Made by a program: the position numbers and the translations under genes. From Paracoccaceae bacterium (GTDB lineage: Bacteria; Pseudomonadota; Alphaproteobacteria; Rhodobacterales; Rhodobacteraceae), in assembly GCA_902602765.1 (NCBI GenBank), contig CACKSH010000002.1, positions 1 to 64,000 on the forward strand: DNA of 64,000 nt, in the 5' to 3' direction. Positions 17,839-26,678 of the stretch are shown here, piece after piece. The notes below the pieces were generated by a model. The model was given only the letters and a program-made list of their open reading frames with translations, was not told the origin of the DNA and did not search any database. Numbering within the stretch: position 1 is the stretch's first letter; each line of letters begins with the position of its first letter.

Positions 17839-19005
17839 ATGGTAAATTTGCAGGAAGAAAAAGATCTCGAGAACACAGTTTCAATCAGCGCAAGACGTTA
17901 TGATGAGTCTCCATTTATCGAACGTCATGATACAAAAAACATGGTTCGTGGTGTATATGCAGGAAGGTTCTTTGCTGTTTACAATGGCGAAGATTATCTG
18001 GCCAAATATTGGACGCTGCGCAGAAAAGCACTGATATTCGACGTGCCCGAAAAGCCAGTAGAGATTTCTGGCCCTGATGCCATTCCTTTTCTTGATAAAA
18101 TTCTGACCCGCAGAGTTTCTACGATTAAAGAGGGTCGTGGTTATTACGCACTAGCCTGTACCCCTAAAGGTGGGATTTTTATGGATGGTGTATTGTTCAA
18201 ACTGAGTGACAATCGCTTCTGGTATGTTCAGGCAGATGGACCGTTTGAGACATGGCTAATGGCCCACAGCGATGGATTTGATGTTAAAATTACTGATCCT
18301 CACTCGCGAGTACTGCAGGTTCAAGGCCCTGCTTCGATTGATATTATGAACTCAGCGTCGTCGGGACTGATTAACGAAAATATGAAGTACTATCAGTCTG
18401 GGTATTTTGATTTGGGGGGACAGACACTATATGTCTCACGTTCAGGATTTACTAATGAACTTGGTTTCGAAATTTACTGCGACGGTAAGCAGACAGATCA
18501 TCTCCGGCTTTGGGACCACCTGATGGAGACAGGAGCCCCATATGGGTTGGAGTTTTCATCAACCCGTGCCATGACCATCCGTCGAATTGAAGGTGGCATC
18601 CTCGGCAACACTACCGATATGGATACAACAATGACCCCTTTTGAAGCAGGTCTAGGTAATTTCGTGGATATGGAAAAGGGCAATTTTATCGGTCGCTCTG
18701 CTTTGTTACAGGCAGACAAACGGACTATTCTATTGGGACTAACCTGCAGCACAGCTACTCCCACATCAGGGAGCCAAATCCTTGATGGAGAAACTCAGGT
18801 GGGCCATATTACTGCAGGAGTTCCATCTCCAACGCTAGGACTAGGAATCGGTTACGCTCGGTTTTTTAAGCCTGGAGAATGGCCTGGTCGCACATTGGTC
18901 CTAAAACTACCAGATGGCAGTCAACATTCATGCACAATCGTAGAAACTCCATTCTTTGATAAAGATTATCATATTGTCCGAGGCATCAATCGCTCTATCC
19001 CTTAG
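17839..19005 (+). CDS. GcvT/DmdA-family aminomethyltransferase-like demethylase (copy 1)
   Basis: About 388 residues from the ATG at 17839, chosen because AGGGAG precedes it at good distance (upstream in-frame ATG 17815 and TTG 17809 lack one). The GcvT folate-binding fold is shown by GPDAIPFLDKILTRRV, GGIFMDGVLFKLSDNRFWYVQAD, LQVQGPAS, SRSGFTNELGFEIYC and the C-terminal barrel FIGRSALLQ. Such proteins transfer a methyl or aminomethyl group to tetrahydrofolate; DmdA (DMSP) and dimethylglycine or sarcosine demethylases are relatives. The second copy at 28743 is closely similar. It converges on the ALDH gene with only 12 bp between. Nearby onium transport genes suggest demethylation of a betaine-, choline-, TMAO- or sulfonium-type compound. 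Confidence 0.82.
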   Translation: MVNLQEEKDLENTVSISARRYDESPFIERHDTKNMVRGVYAGRFFAVYNGEDYLAKYWTLRRKALIFDVPEKPVEISGPDAIPFLDKILTRRVSTIKEGRGYYALACTPKGGIFMDGVLFKLSDNRFWYVQADGPFETWLMAHSDGFDVKITDPHSRVLQVQGPASIDIMNSASSGLINENMKYYQSGYFDLGGQTLYVSRSGFTNELGFEIYCDGKQTDHLRLWDHLMETGAPYGLEFSSTRAMTIRRIEGGILGNTTDMDTTMTPFEAGLGNFVDMEKGNFIGRSALLQADKRTILLGLTCSTATPTSGSQILDGETQVGHITAGVPSPTLGLGIGYARFFKPGEWPGRTLVLKLPDGSQHSCTIVETPFFDKDYHIVRGINRSIP

Positions 19006-19017
19006 GACCTGTTTTGT

Positions 19018-20448
19018 TCAGTCAAGGCCATGAAGAGTCTTCGTCTCCAGATAGTCCTCAAGACCCATCAAACCACCTTCGCGACCATTGCCTGATTGTT
19101 TGTAACCGCCAAAAGGAGTACCGTATTCAATTCCAGCACCATTAATATGAACAGCACCAGCTTTAAGCCGCGCTGCTACCCGTTCCTTACGTTCTGTATC
19201 ACCAGTCTGCAAATACGCAGCAAGTCCATAAGGTGTGTCATTGGCAATGGCAATGGCCTCACTTTCATCCTCAAAAGGGATTATTACGAGAACAGGACCA
19301 AATATTTCTTCCTGGGCAATTCGCATATCATTTGAAACATCTGAAAAGATTGTTGGTTTAACAAACCAACCCTTATCAATTCCCTCTGGTTTACCTATAC
19401 CTCCCGCCAGCAATGTTGCGCCTTCGTCGATCCCAACCTTGATCATCCTTTGAACTCGCTCGTATTGAATCTTATCAAATAAAGGACCGATATGATCACC
19501 TTCATCGGCCGGGTCGCCGACGTCTGTTTCTTCCGCTGCTCGCTTTGCGATTTTAACGACATCATCATAGCAGGCGCGTTCAACCAACAATCTAGTAGGC
19601 GCATCGCAGGATTGGCCAGTATTGAACATGCACTCTTCGACAGAGGCATTAACCCGTTCCTCAAGATCACAATCCGCAAAAACAAGATTTGGTGACTTTC
19701 CGCCAAGTTCAAGTGTCACACGCTTTACGGTGTCAGCGGCATCACAAGTTACAGCAGTACCAGCTCGGGTTGAGCCAGTGAATGACATCATCTGAATATC
19801 GGGGTGACGGGATAATGCCGCTCCAACCACAGGACCCTCACCATTAATAAGATTAAAGACCCCTTCAGGGTACCCTGCCTCATTTAAAATTTCTGCATAA
19901 ATCATGGCAGAGACAGGGGTGTGTTCACTCGGTTTTAAAATACAGGTACAACCGGTTGCCAATGCCGGCAGAACCTTCAAAGTAATTTGGTTTATGGGCC
20001 AGTTCCATGGCGTGATTAATCCACACACGCCAACTGGTTCATGGACCATAATATCCCCGTTCGTTAACTTGGTCCGCTCATTGTGCTCTTCAAGCGCATC
20101 GATAAAACCCTGGAGATGCCCAATTGCGGCATCGGCTTGAGAACTCCTGGCCATTGTTATCGGTGCACCCATCTCCATTCGCATAGCCTGAGCTAAATCC
20201 TCTATGCGGCGTTCTGTGATAACCATTACACTTTTTAAAAGATCTAGCCGATCCATCTTAGTAGTTTGGGAAAATTGATCAAACGCTGCACTTGCAGCTT
20301 CTACTGCAACATCAACATCGCTTGCATTTCCAAGCGCAACGGTCCCAATTTGTTCCTCTGTTGCAGGGTTAATCACCAGCATAGTTTGATCCGAGATCGG
20401 ATCGACCCATTCACCGTTTATAAAAAATCTTTTTAGGTTTTCCATCAT
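19018..20448 (-). CDS. Aldehyde dehydrogenase (betaine-aldehyde-dehydrogenase-like)
   Basis: A 476-residue NAD(P)-dependent aldehyde dehydrogenase with all catalytic residues: Asn149 in ITPWNWP, Glu247 in TLELGGKSP and Cys281 in NTGQSCDAPT. The coenzyme-binding FTGSTRAG at 223-230 and the C-terminal GTPFGGYKQSGNGREGG are normal. It oxidises an aldehyde such as betaine aldehyde or a related amino- or methylthio-aldehyde; specificity cannot be read. It lies directly downstream (13 bp) of the ABC permease on the same strand, so it is probably the last gene of the importer operon and processes the imported compound after alcohol oxidation by the GMC enzyme at 26.7 kb. Confidence 0.9.
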   Translation of the reverse strand: MMENLKRFFINGEWVDPISDQTMLVINPATEEQIGTVALGNASDVDVAVEAASAAFDQFSQTTKMDRLDLLKSVMVITERRIEDLAQAMRMEMGAPITMARSSQADAAIGHLQGFIDALEEHNERTKLTNGDIMVHEPVGVCGLITPWNWPINQITLKVLPALATGCTCILKPSEHTPVSAMIYAEILNEAGYPEGVFNLINGEGPVVGAALSRHPDIQMMSFTGSTRAGTAVTCDAADTVKRVTLELGGKSPNLVFADCDLEERVNASVEECMFNTGQSCDAPTRLLVERACYDDVVKIAKRAAEETDVGDPADEGDHIGPLFDKIQYERVQRMIKVGIDEGATLLAGGIGKPEGIDKGWFVKPTIFSDVSNDMRIAQEEIFGPVLVIIPFEDESEAIAIANDTPYGLAAYLQTGDTERKERVAARLKAGAVHINGAGIEYGTPFGGYKQSGNGREGGLMGLEDYLETKTLHGLD

Positions 20449-20461
20449 TGTTAACTTTCAT

Positions 20462-22534
20462 TTAATCTATCTGAAGATCTAAATCTTTTTGTCTCTTATA
20501 GCTCCACGCCTGGGTCATCCTATCTGCGGTCATCGCAATAATTGCGAGCCCAATTCCAGCTATGAGGCCTAAACCAAAGTTGCCATCACTCAACCCAATA
20601 TAAACAATTTGCTCAAGTCCATTGGTTCCAACTAGTGCAGCGATCACAAGCATAGCGATCCCGTACATTATTGTTTGATTCAGCCCAAGCATCATAACTG
20701 GCAGGGCCAAGGGTATTTTTACTGTCCAAAGCAGCTGCTGCTTTGAGCAACCCATCATCTTGGCCGCCTCGATCACGCCCTCTGGAAGATTTCGCAATCC
20801 ATGCTCTGTATAGCGGATAGCAGGGACTATCGCATAAGCGATAATAGCAAGCAGGGCGGTAAATTCACCAATTTTAAAAATCATCACAAAAGGGATCAAG
20901 ATTACAAACAATGGCATAGTTTGAAGGGTGTCATTTATTGGCCGCAAGATCGCCGAGACCGTTGAATTATGCGCAGCCCAGATCCCAAGCCCAGAACCAA
21001 AGAGAAATGAAAGGATCACAGCAATACCACACAAATAGAGAGATAACATCGCTTCAGGCCAGATACCACTTACGACAAGAAAGCAAAGGCCAAAGAATGT
21101 ACCAATAGCGAGAGTTAATCCGCCAAGTCTCCATGCAATGTATGTATAGATAATCATAATTGCCGGCCATGGCATTTTTGTAAGGCCAATAAAAAAGAAA
21201 ATCGCAAACAGTAAAATCATGAAACCAAGCTGCATGTTAAATCGAGTGCCACACCAGATAGAAACGCCAGTCAACACGATTGCATAGCTAAATGAATGCC
21301 ATGTCTGCAATTCAAAACCCCAAGTGAATGGGCTGACAGAACCCTGAAGACCAATTTTAGCTGGTAGCATAATAAAAAAGAAAGCCATGGTTTTTATAGT
21401 CTCAATTGCTGCACGGTAATTTATTATAATGTACTCAAGGCCTTCATTCATTCCGCGTGCAGGATTTATTTCGAGCTCCCGTGGCCACATATCAAGAGCA
21501 GGTATAAACCTAGAGAGTAAAAAGAATATAGCGGCTCCGGCAATTGCTATTAAACTATAACGCCATGAAGCCATGCTACTTCTCGGTTGATAAGTACTTG
21601 AATTTTTAGCGAAACCATAGGTGGCCCGGTCGATCAGTATAGCCATAAGAGCAATCACCAATCCAGCAAGCAAACTTTCGCCAAATTGAGCCTTACGGAT
21701 TTGTGAAAGAACTTCCCAGCCTATATCTGCCGTTCCACCGATAATTGACGCTATAATTACCATACTAAGCGATGCCATAGTTGTCTGATTTACACCCAGA
21801 AGAAGCTGCCTTTTTGTGCTTGGAATACGAACCTGCCAAAATAACTGGCGGTTTGTAGCACCCGACATAAGGCCCGACTCAATGACCTCAGCAGGAACTC
21901 GGCCAAGCCCAACTAGCACATTTCTTGCCATAGGCGGGAAGGAATAAAGAATGCTAGCAATAAGTCCAACAACGGTACCGAAACCAAACAGCATCAATAT
22001 CAATAAAAGATAGGCAAAAGCCGGAACAGTTTGGAATATATCTAGCATCGGAATGATTATTCTTTTGGCAGCCTGTGAATGAAACGCCCAAACACCAAAA
22101 CCAAAACCTATTAGCACAGCAAGAGGAACGGAAATGGCTACAAGTGAGAGTGTATTCATACTTTCAGACCAGTAACCTATGAAAACCATATACATACAAG
22201 ATATGAGCGCAAACACAGTAAGTCGCCAACCTGCTGCAATAAAAGCAAACACACAAATTAAGAAACTTACGACGGACCAGGGCAATGATTGTAAAACAAA
22301 GCGAACGCCATCAATAGGCCATTCGAGCAGCCATGACACACCCATGAAGAACCAGCCAAAATAGGTAATCAGAAAACCCATTCCTAAATTTAGCCAATGA
22401 TCAAATGGAATTATCAGCTCTTTTGGATATGTCGACAGCCATTTAAGGTGATCTTGTAAGAAAATTAATACCAGTGTGGACAAAATAATAAATAACCATG
22501 AGAAAAATCCTCGATCCACCTTCAGCTTCATCAC
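20462..22534 (-). CDS. ABC transporter permease, two fused OpuAB/ProW-type domains
   Basis: A 690-residue inner-membrane permease made of two BPD-type transport units in tandem. The ATPase-contact loops are ESGLMSGATNRQLFWQVRIPST (about residues 215-236) and EAAKMMGCSKQQLLWTVKIPLA (about 590-611). Each is followed by LLGVNQTTMASLSMVIIASIIGG and MLGLNQTIMYGIAMLVIAALVG, the NQT repeat typical of glycine betaine/choline/TMAO permeases. Fusion of both halves is found in marine TMAO-type (TmoW-like) systems. Its start overlaps the ATPase stop by 4 bp. It works with the ATPase (22531) and binding protein (23777). Confidence 0.9.
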   Translation of the reverse strand: MMKLKVDRGFFSWLFIILSTLVLIFLQDHLKWLSTYPKELIIPFDHWLNLGMGFLITYFGWFFMGVSWLLEWPIDGVRFVLQSLPWSVVSFLICVFAFIAAGWRLTVFALISCMYMVFIGYWSESMNTLSLVAISVPLAVLIGFGFGVWAFHSQAAKRIIIPMLDIFQTVPAFAYLLLILMLFGFGTVVGLIASILYSFPPMARNVLVGLGRVPAEVIESGLMSGATNRQLFWQVRIPSTKRQLLLGVNQTTMASLSMVIIASIIGGTADIGWEVLSQIRKAQFGESLLAGLVIALMAILIDRATYGFAKNSSTYQPRSSMASWRYSLIAIAGAAIFFLLSRFIPALDMWPRELEINPARGMNEGLEYIIINYRAAIETIKTMAFFFIMLPAKIGLQGSVSPFTWGFELQTWHSFSYAIVLTGVSIWCGTRFNMQLGFMILLFAIFFFIGLTKMPWPAIMIIYTYIAWRLGGLTLAIGTFFGLCFLVVSGIWPEAMLSLYLCGIAVILSFLFGSGLGIWAAHNSTVSAILRPINDTLQTMPLFVILIPFVMIFKIGEFTALLAIIAYAIVPAIRYTEHGLRNLPEGVIEAAKMMGCSKQQLLWTVKIPLALPVMMLGLNQTIMYGIAMLVIAALVGTNGLEQIVYIGLSDGNFGLGLIAGIGLAIIAMTADRMTQAWSYKRQKDLDLQID

Positions 22535-23616
22535 TTTGTTACCTTGACCTTGGCAGGGGGCACACTGCTGCCATTTGCGAGCGCTTTAAGAACACCAGTA
22601 GCCGTTGCAATTCCAAGTACTGAGCCATCTTCAGCTTCCACCGCAACACCATTTTTGTTCTTAGCCAGATATCCAAGAAGACTATCAATCTGCGTATCGG
22701 CAGATACTCGACCCAGTCCTTTGAGCGATCCTGAAGTTTCCTGACATACATCTGATGCACATAGAACAGACTCCCACGGAACATCTGTTGTAAATTCTTT
22801 TACATAATCATCGACAGGGTTCAGGATCAAATCAACCGGACGGCCAATTTGAACGATCATTCCATCACGCATTATTGCCATTCGGTCAGCTAAGCGAAGC
22901 GCTTCTTGAAAATCATGAGTTATAAAAACAATTGATTTTTGAAGTTTTGACTGGATTCGTAAAAACTCATCCTGCATTTTTTTACGGATCAATGGATCAA
23001 GAGCCGAGAATGGTTCATCAAGTAACCAAATATCTGGCTCCACTGCAAGTGATCTGGCAATACCGACGCGCTGCTGTTGACCACCCGATAATTCATTTGG
23101 GAAATTACTTTCTCGGCCCTGCAAACCTACGAGTTCGATAACCCTTTCAGCTTGCGAGTAACGTTCTACCTTTTCAATACCCTGAAGTTTCAACGGGAAT
23201 GCTATATTATCAATCACGTTAAGATGCGGCATAAGGCCAAAGCTCTGAAATACCATTCCCATTTTATGACGACGAATTTCGATCAATTCATCAGCAGATT
23301 TTTCAAGTAAGTTCTCACCATCTAGAATGATATCGCCAGCTGTTGGTTCAACCAGCCTTGAAAGGCAACGGACAATTGTAGACTTACCAGAGCCAGAGAG
23401 GCCCATGATGACAAAAATTTCTCCAGCATAGACGTCAAAGCTCACATCAGCATTTGCCACAATATGATCACTTTGCAGGATTTTATTTACATGTCCCTGC
23501 AGGTCGTCAACTTTGCCACCCTGGTCCATAAAAAATGAGTCAGAATTGTCACCATAAATTTTCCATACATTGCGACATGAGAGCTTTACATCTCGACCAC
23601 CATCATGATTTCCCAT
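22531..23616 (-). CDS. ABC transporter ATP-binding protein, OpuAA/ProV class with CBS region
   Basis: About 361 residues from ATG 23616, preceded by GGGAGG at 9 nt (a GTG at 23649 lies upstream but has no site). Walker A is GLSGSGKSTIVRCLS, the signature is LSGGQQQRVGIARSL, Walker B is IWLLDEPFSALDPLI and the H-loop is FITHD. N-terminal to Walker A is the insert with FFMDQGGKVDDLQ typical of ProV/OpuAA ATPases. The C-terminal 70 residues (VSADTQIDSLLGYLAKNKNG) look like a degenerate CBS unit, the module that senses ionic strength in osmoprotectant systems. Fits the onium-compound importer with the adjacent permease and binding protein. Confidence 0.92.
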   Translation of the reverse strand: MGNHDGGRDVKLSCRNVWKIYGDNSDSFFMDQGGKVDDLQGHVNKILQSDHIVANADVSFDVYAGEIFVIMGLSGSGKSTIVRCLSRLVEPTAGDIILDGENLLEKSADELIEIRRHKMGMVFQSFGLMPHLNVIDNIAFPLKLQGIEKVERYSQAERVIELVGLQGRESNFPNELSGGQQQRVGIARSLAVEPDIWLLDEPFSALDPLIRKKMQDEFLRIQSKLQKSIVFITHDFQEALRLADRMAIMRDGMIVQIGRPVDLILNPVDDYVKEFTTDVPWESVLCASDVCQETSGSLKGLGRVSADTQIDSLLGYLAKNKNGVAVEAEDGSVLGIATATGVLKALANGSSVPPAKVKVTK

Positions 23617-23776
23617 GCGGCATCCTCCCAATAATTTTTGCTCCACCAATAGAGTCGCTTATACTCGACTGCACATAGATCAACCTATAATAATATTTGC
23701 ACAATATTAAAAATCATCACTAGAAGCAACGAACGGCAGAGTAACCCGCCGTTCGAATAAACTCTAAATGAGCAGA

Positions 23777-24724
23777 CTACATAGCAGCTTCGATCCAAGG
23801 CTTCCAAAGTGCCTCATTCGTTTTTAACCACTCTTGCGCAACGTCTTCGACATCACGTCCATTGTTATCAACTTCAAAAATAGCCCAATTCTCATCCGCA
23901 TTAGTCAATTTAAAATTTGAAACCATTTTAAACGCAGCCGGCCATTTGTCTTCAAACCCGCCCCAGACTACTTTGTGAACAGCGGCCTGTTGAAAGCCAC
24001 ACGCGGTATCTTTTTGTTGAGTTTCTTCAACACATTCACCGTCCGCTGGATTCCATTCGACAAAGTTAAGATCGAGATCAGCAAAAATCCAGTGTGGTTG
24101 CCAAATCATCATTAGGATCGGGTCCTTTGCTGCATAAGCTGACTTCAATTCAGCCATCATAGCGCCCTCGCTACCACCAGGAATAGGCTCGAGCGGCATC
24201 TCAAGGCTCGCAACTAGATCACGCGAGCGTGTTCCCCAGTCTGCTGGATAAGTGATGACCCGACCATTGGGGAATGTTGCAGCGGTTGCAAACGCCTGCT
24301 GGCACTCATAAAGTGCCATGTAGTTGGGCAGACCTGGACATTTCTCTTCCATATATGGTGGGTATACCCAACCCTCTTTAGGATCGAGGCCTAAATCACC
24401 GACTACTACAATATCCCCTTTATCGACAAAGTTAGGATACAGATCCCCAACGTTGTTGGTCCAAACTTCAGTCTGAAGATGAAGATTACCCTGAGCGATT
24501 CCTGGATGCTGCGGTAATGCACCAGCGCTAACATATTCGATGTTATAGCCCATTTCCTTGAGCAATTCGCCTACCACTTCTGTAGAAAATAGCTGGCCAG
24601 TCCAATCATTTTTGATCACTTTGATTGGATCAGACGACTCCGGTACGTTTCCCGCTAAAGCCACTCCATTGAGAAAAGCAACTATTGAAGCGGCAAATGC
24701 CGCAAGTTTAAATTTTCTTAACAT
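23777..24724 (-). CDS. ABC transporter substrate-binding protein, OpuAC-type (glycine betaine/choline/TMAO class)
   Basis: A 315-residue periplasmic protein with a signal peptide (residues 1-24, ending VALAGN). The OpuAC fold is shown by IKNDWTGQLFSTEVVGELL, an LQTEVWTNN segment, YPADWGTRSRDL and ILMMIWQPHWIFADLDLNFVEW. Many tryptophans occur (VWTNN, DWGTRS, MIWQPHW, FVEWNP, VVWGGF), as needed for the aromatic box that holds a trimethylammonium-like head group. The length and extra C-terminal WLKTNEALWKPWIEAAM resemble TMAO- and choline-binding members. It is the first gene of the importer operon and diverges from the BetI-like regulator. Which onium is bound is not readable. Confidence 0.88.
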   Translation of the reverse strand: MLRKFKLAAFAASIVAFLNGVALAGNVPESSDPIKVIKNDWTGQLFSTEVVGELLKEMGYNIEYVSAGALPQHPGIAQGNLHLQTEVWTNNVGDLYPNFVDKGDIVVVGDLGLDPKEGWVYPPYMEEKCPGLPNYMALYECQQAFATAATFPNGRVITYPADWGTRSRDLVASLEMPLEPIPGGSEGAMMAELKSAYAAKDPILMMIWQPHWIFADLDLNFVEWNPADGECVEETQQKDTACGFQQAAVHKVVWGGFEDKWPAAFKMVSNFKLTNADENWAIFEVDNNGRDVEDVAQEWLKTNEALWKPWIEAAM

Positions 24725-24835
24725 TATTCCTCCCTTTCAATACAATTCGACGCTACATCTTAAAATGATGCAAAACTTTCCTGTGGAATATAAACTGTCT
24801 CTTAGAAAGTTTTATAAGTCAATAGTGTTGAGTTG

Positions 24836-24876
24836 ACCTCCTAAGTTAGTATAGTTAACCTCTTAAGTTAGTATAG
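24836..24876. promoter_or_regulatory. Tandem 19-bp direct repeats, 22-bp period, in divergent promoter region
   Basis: Two copies of ACCTCyTAAGTTAGTATAG start at 24836 and 24858, differing by one base. The 22-bp period equals two DNA turns. They lie between the divergent binding-protein gene (start 24724) and the BetI-like regulator (start 24919), about 45 bp upstream of the latter, and are the obvious candidate operator for that TetR-family protein. Confidence 0.6.
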
Positions 24877-24918
24877 CTATCCGTGAGACGAGTTCATAAC
24901 TTGGGTGATACTAAATAA

Positions 24919-25590
24919 ATGCAAGCGCGATCAATTAGTTCAATCAGGCGTTCAGAGCTTTCACAAGCAGCATTTGAAGCGGTAATTAGATACGGTTTGC
25001 GCGGCACCACACTTGAAAAGGTCGGTGAAATAGCCGGCGTATCAAAAGGCGTGGTTCTTCATCACTTTAAGGACAAGAGCGCATTACTTGAGGCTGTTTT
25101 TAGGCGCTCAAATTCATTATTGAATATTTCTCTTCTGCGCCTCTATCGTCACACTGAAAGTCCATATGAAAGATTTTGGGCCATTGCTTACGCAAACTTT
25201 TCAGAAACTATTTACAATCGGGAGGTCTGCCAAGCCTGGGTATCACTTCTGGCAGAAGTTCCCCATAATGCCATGTGTCAAAGGGTACAGGCAGCAAACA
25301 ATGCTCGTATTAAAAGTAATTTATCGCATGAACTAAAGCATTTTCTTTTGGGGAATAGAGTATCCGAAGTCGCAAACCTTCTAGGCACTTTAATTGACGG
25401 AATATGGGTGCGTGCTGGATTATTTGCTATTACACCTGATTGTGAAAAGGCACTCGATGAATTTGAGTTTACTACCCTCTATCTTTTAGAAGCATCATCA
25501 GAACAGCAAAAATATCACAGAGCTGCTCGCGAGAAAATCAAAACCATCGCTAAGATCGCCCTCAGTCCAGAACTATTTCAGCCTAAATAA
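24919..25590 (+). CDS. TetR-family transcriptional regulator, BetI-like
   Basis: A 223-residue repressor. The N-terminal helix-turn-helix reads TTLEKVGEIAGVSKGVVLHHFKDKSALLEAV at about residues 27-57, ending with the TetR signature HHFKDK. The ligand domain has FWAIAYANFSETIYNREVCQAWVSLLAEV and LIDGIWVRAGL, closely following BetI, the choline-responsive repressor of bet genes. Its divergence from the onium importer and its position near the choline-dehydrogenase-like gene support control by choline or a similar onium compound. Tandem repeats at 24836-24876 are its likely binding site. It ends 8 bp from the convergent EamA gene. Confidence 0.88.
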   Translation: MQARSISSIRRSELSQAAFEAVIRYGLRGTTLEKVGEIAGVSKGVVLHHFKDKSALLEAVFRRSNSLLNISLLRLYRHTESPYERFWAIAYANFSETIYNREVCQAWVSLLAEVPHNAMCQRVQAANNARIKSNLSHELKHFLLGNRVSEVANLLGTLIDGIWVRAGLFAITPDCEKALDEFEFTTLYLLEASSEQQKYHRAAREKIKTIAKIALSPELFQPK

Positions 25591-25598
25591 GTGTTTCC

Positions 25599-26510
25599 TT
25601 AGTAAGCAGAGCGACTCTTGCTAGAGCGATTTCTAATAATCTCAGACAATGGTTCAAGCACACTTGCAGATATTATTAAGATAATACCAAGGCTCTCTCT
25701 AATACCGAACGGTTCATTAGCAAATAGCGCGGCTGTGATAGACCCAAAGATTATCTCAGTCATCATCAGCAAGCCAACAAGGCCAGGGCTGACATACTTC
25801 GGGCCCCACAATGATGCAAAAGCCCCAGGGATAACAAAAACGGCCATAAAAGCGAAAAGCCAGGGGAGAACACCAAATATCTTTTCAAATGATGGAAGTT
25901 GGTTGGAAGCCAAAAAAGAACAAAAAATAAGAGAAGCAATCATGCTCCAGAAAAAAAATCCGATTGTCATATCCACTGCTGAATGCCCTTCATGCTTGCG
26001 TATACGAATGGTAGCAATCGCCCATATAATCCCAGAAAGAATACCTAACCAATCACCAACATTCTTAGGGATGGGAAAATTTTGCCCCAAACCAAAAATG
26101 ATCAACATTCCCATTACTGCAAGAATTATGGCGATAATGCGCTGCCACGTAATGGTTTCATTAAGAATTATGGCTGCCAATAATGTGCTCCAAATGGGTG
26201 TCAAATAGAAGAGGAGCATTGCGCGAACAACATCAGTGTAAAGAAAGGCAAGAGTGTAACAGAGCAAGGCAACACCGGAAAGAATAGCAGTAATTTGAAG
26301 GCTAATGCCTCCGGTTTTTATCGATTTAAATCGCAGGATCGTTACTGGCAAAAGAAGTATCGTAGGAACAGCAAACCAAATTGCCGAACTCCACAAACCA
26401 TGAATACCAGCATCATTAATCGCTCTCACCGGTATCCAGAATATTCCCCAGATAGCTCCAGCATATAGACAGGCGAAGCGAGCCAAGGCTATTGTTGACC
26501 ATTTTTCCAT
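25599..26510 (-). CDS. EamA/DMT-family transporter
   Basis: About 303 residues from ATG 26510 (MEKWSTIALARFACLYAGAIWG); an ATG at 26546 would add a polar extension. Ten hydrophobic segments in two EamA halves are seen. The first half has LLFYLTPIWSTLLAAIILNETITWQRIIAIILAVMGMLII, and the second has GLVGLLMMTEIIFGSITAALFANEPFGIRESLGIILII, both with the E-x2-4 helix pattern of drug/metabolite transporters. It may export or import a metabolite of the surrounding onium pathway, but the family covers many substrates. The gene diverges from the GMC oxidoreductase with about 170 bp between them. Confidence 0.82.
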   Translation of the reverse strand: MEKWSTIALARFACLYAGAIWGIFWIPVRAINDAGIHGLWSSAIWFAVPTILLLPVTILRFKSIKTGGISLQITAILSGVALLCYTLAFLYTDVVRAMLLFYLTPIWSTLLAAIILNETITWQRIIAIILAVMGMLIIFGLGQNFPIPKNVGDWLGILSGIIWAIATIRIRKHEGHSAVDMTIGFFFWSMIASLIFCSFLASNQLPSFEKIFGVLPWLFAFMAVFVIPGAFASLWGPKYVSPGLVGLLMMTEIIFGSITAALFANEPFGIRESLGIILIISASVLEPLSEIIRNRSSKSRSAY

Positions 26511-26678
26511 TAAACATTCATGCCTGTCTGCAAATCTTATTAACACTAACTATTGGTAAGTTAATTGTCAAAGGGTCAGTTTTGCATTAGTCTTACCTAA
26601 ATAATGAGAAATTATTAACTTCTATTTTTTAAATTACGAGGCAAATGATGGATTTTAAGATAATTTGGAAGAGTACTG

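Noticed and set aside
26545-26570. Copy of the TAAGTTA operator word upstream of the GMC gene
   Set aside because: Only a partial, gapped resemblance to the repeats at 24836-24876; not enough to claim the same regulator.
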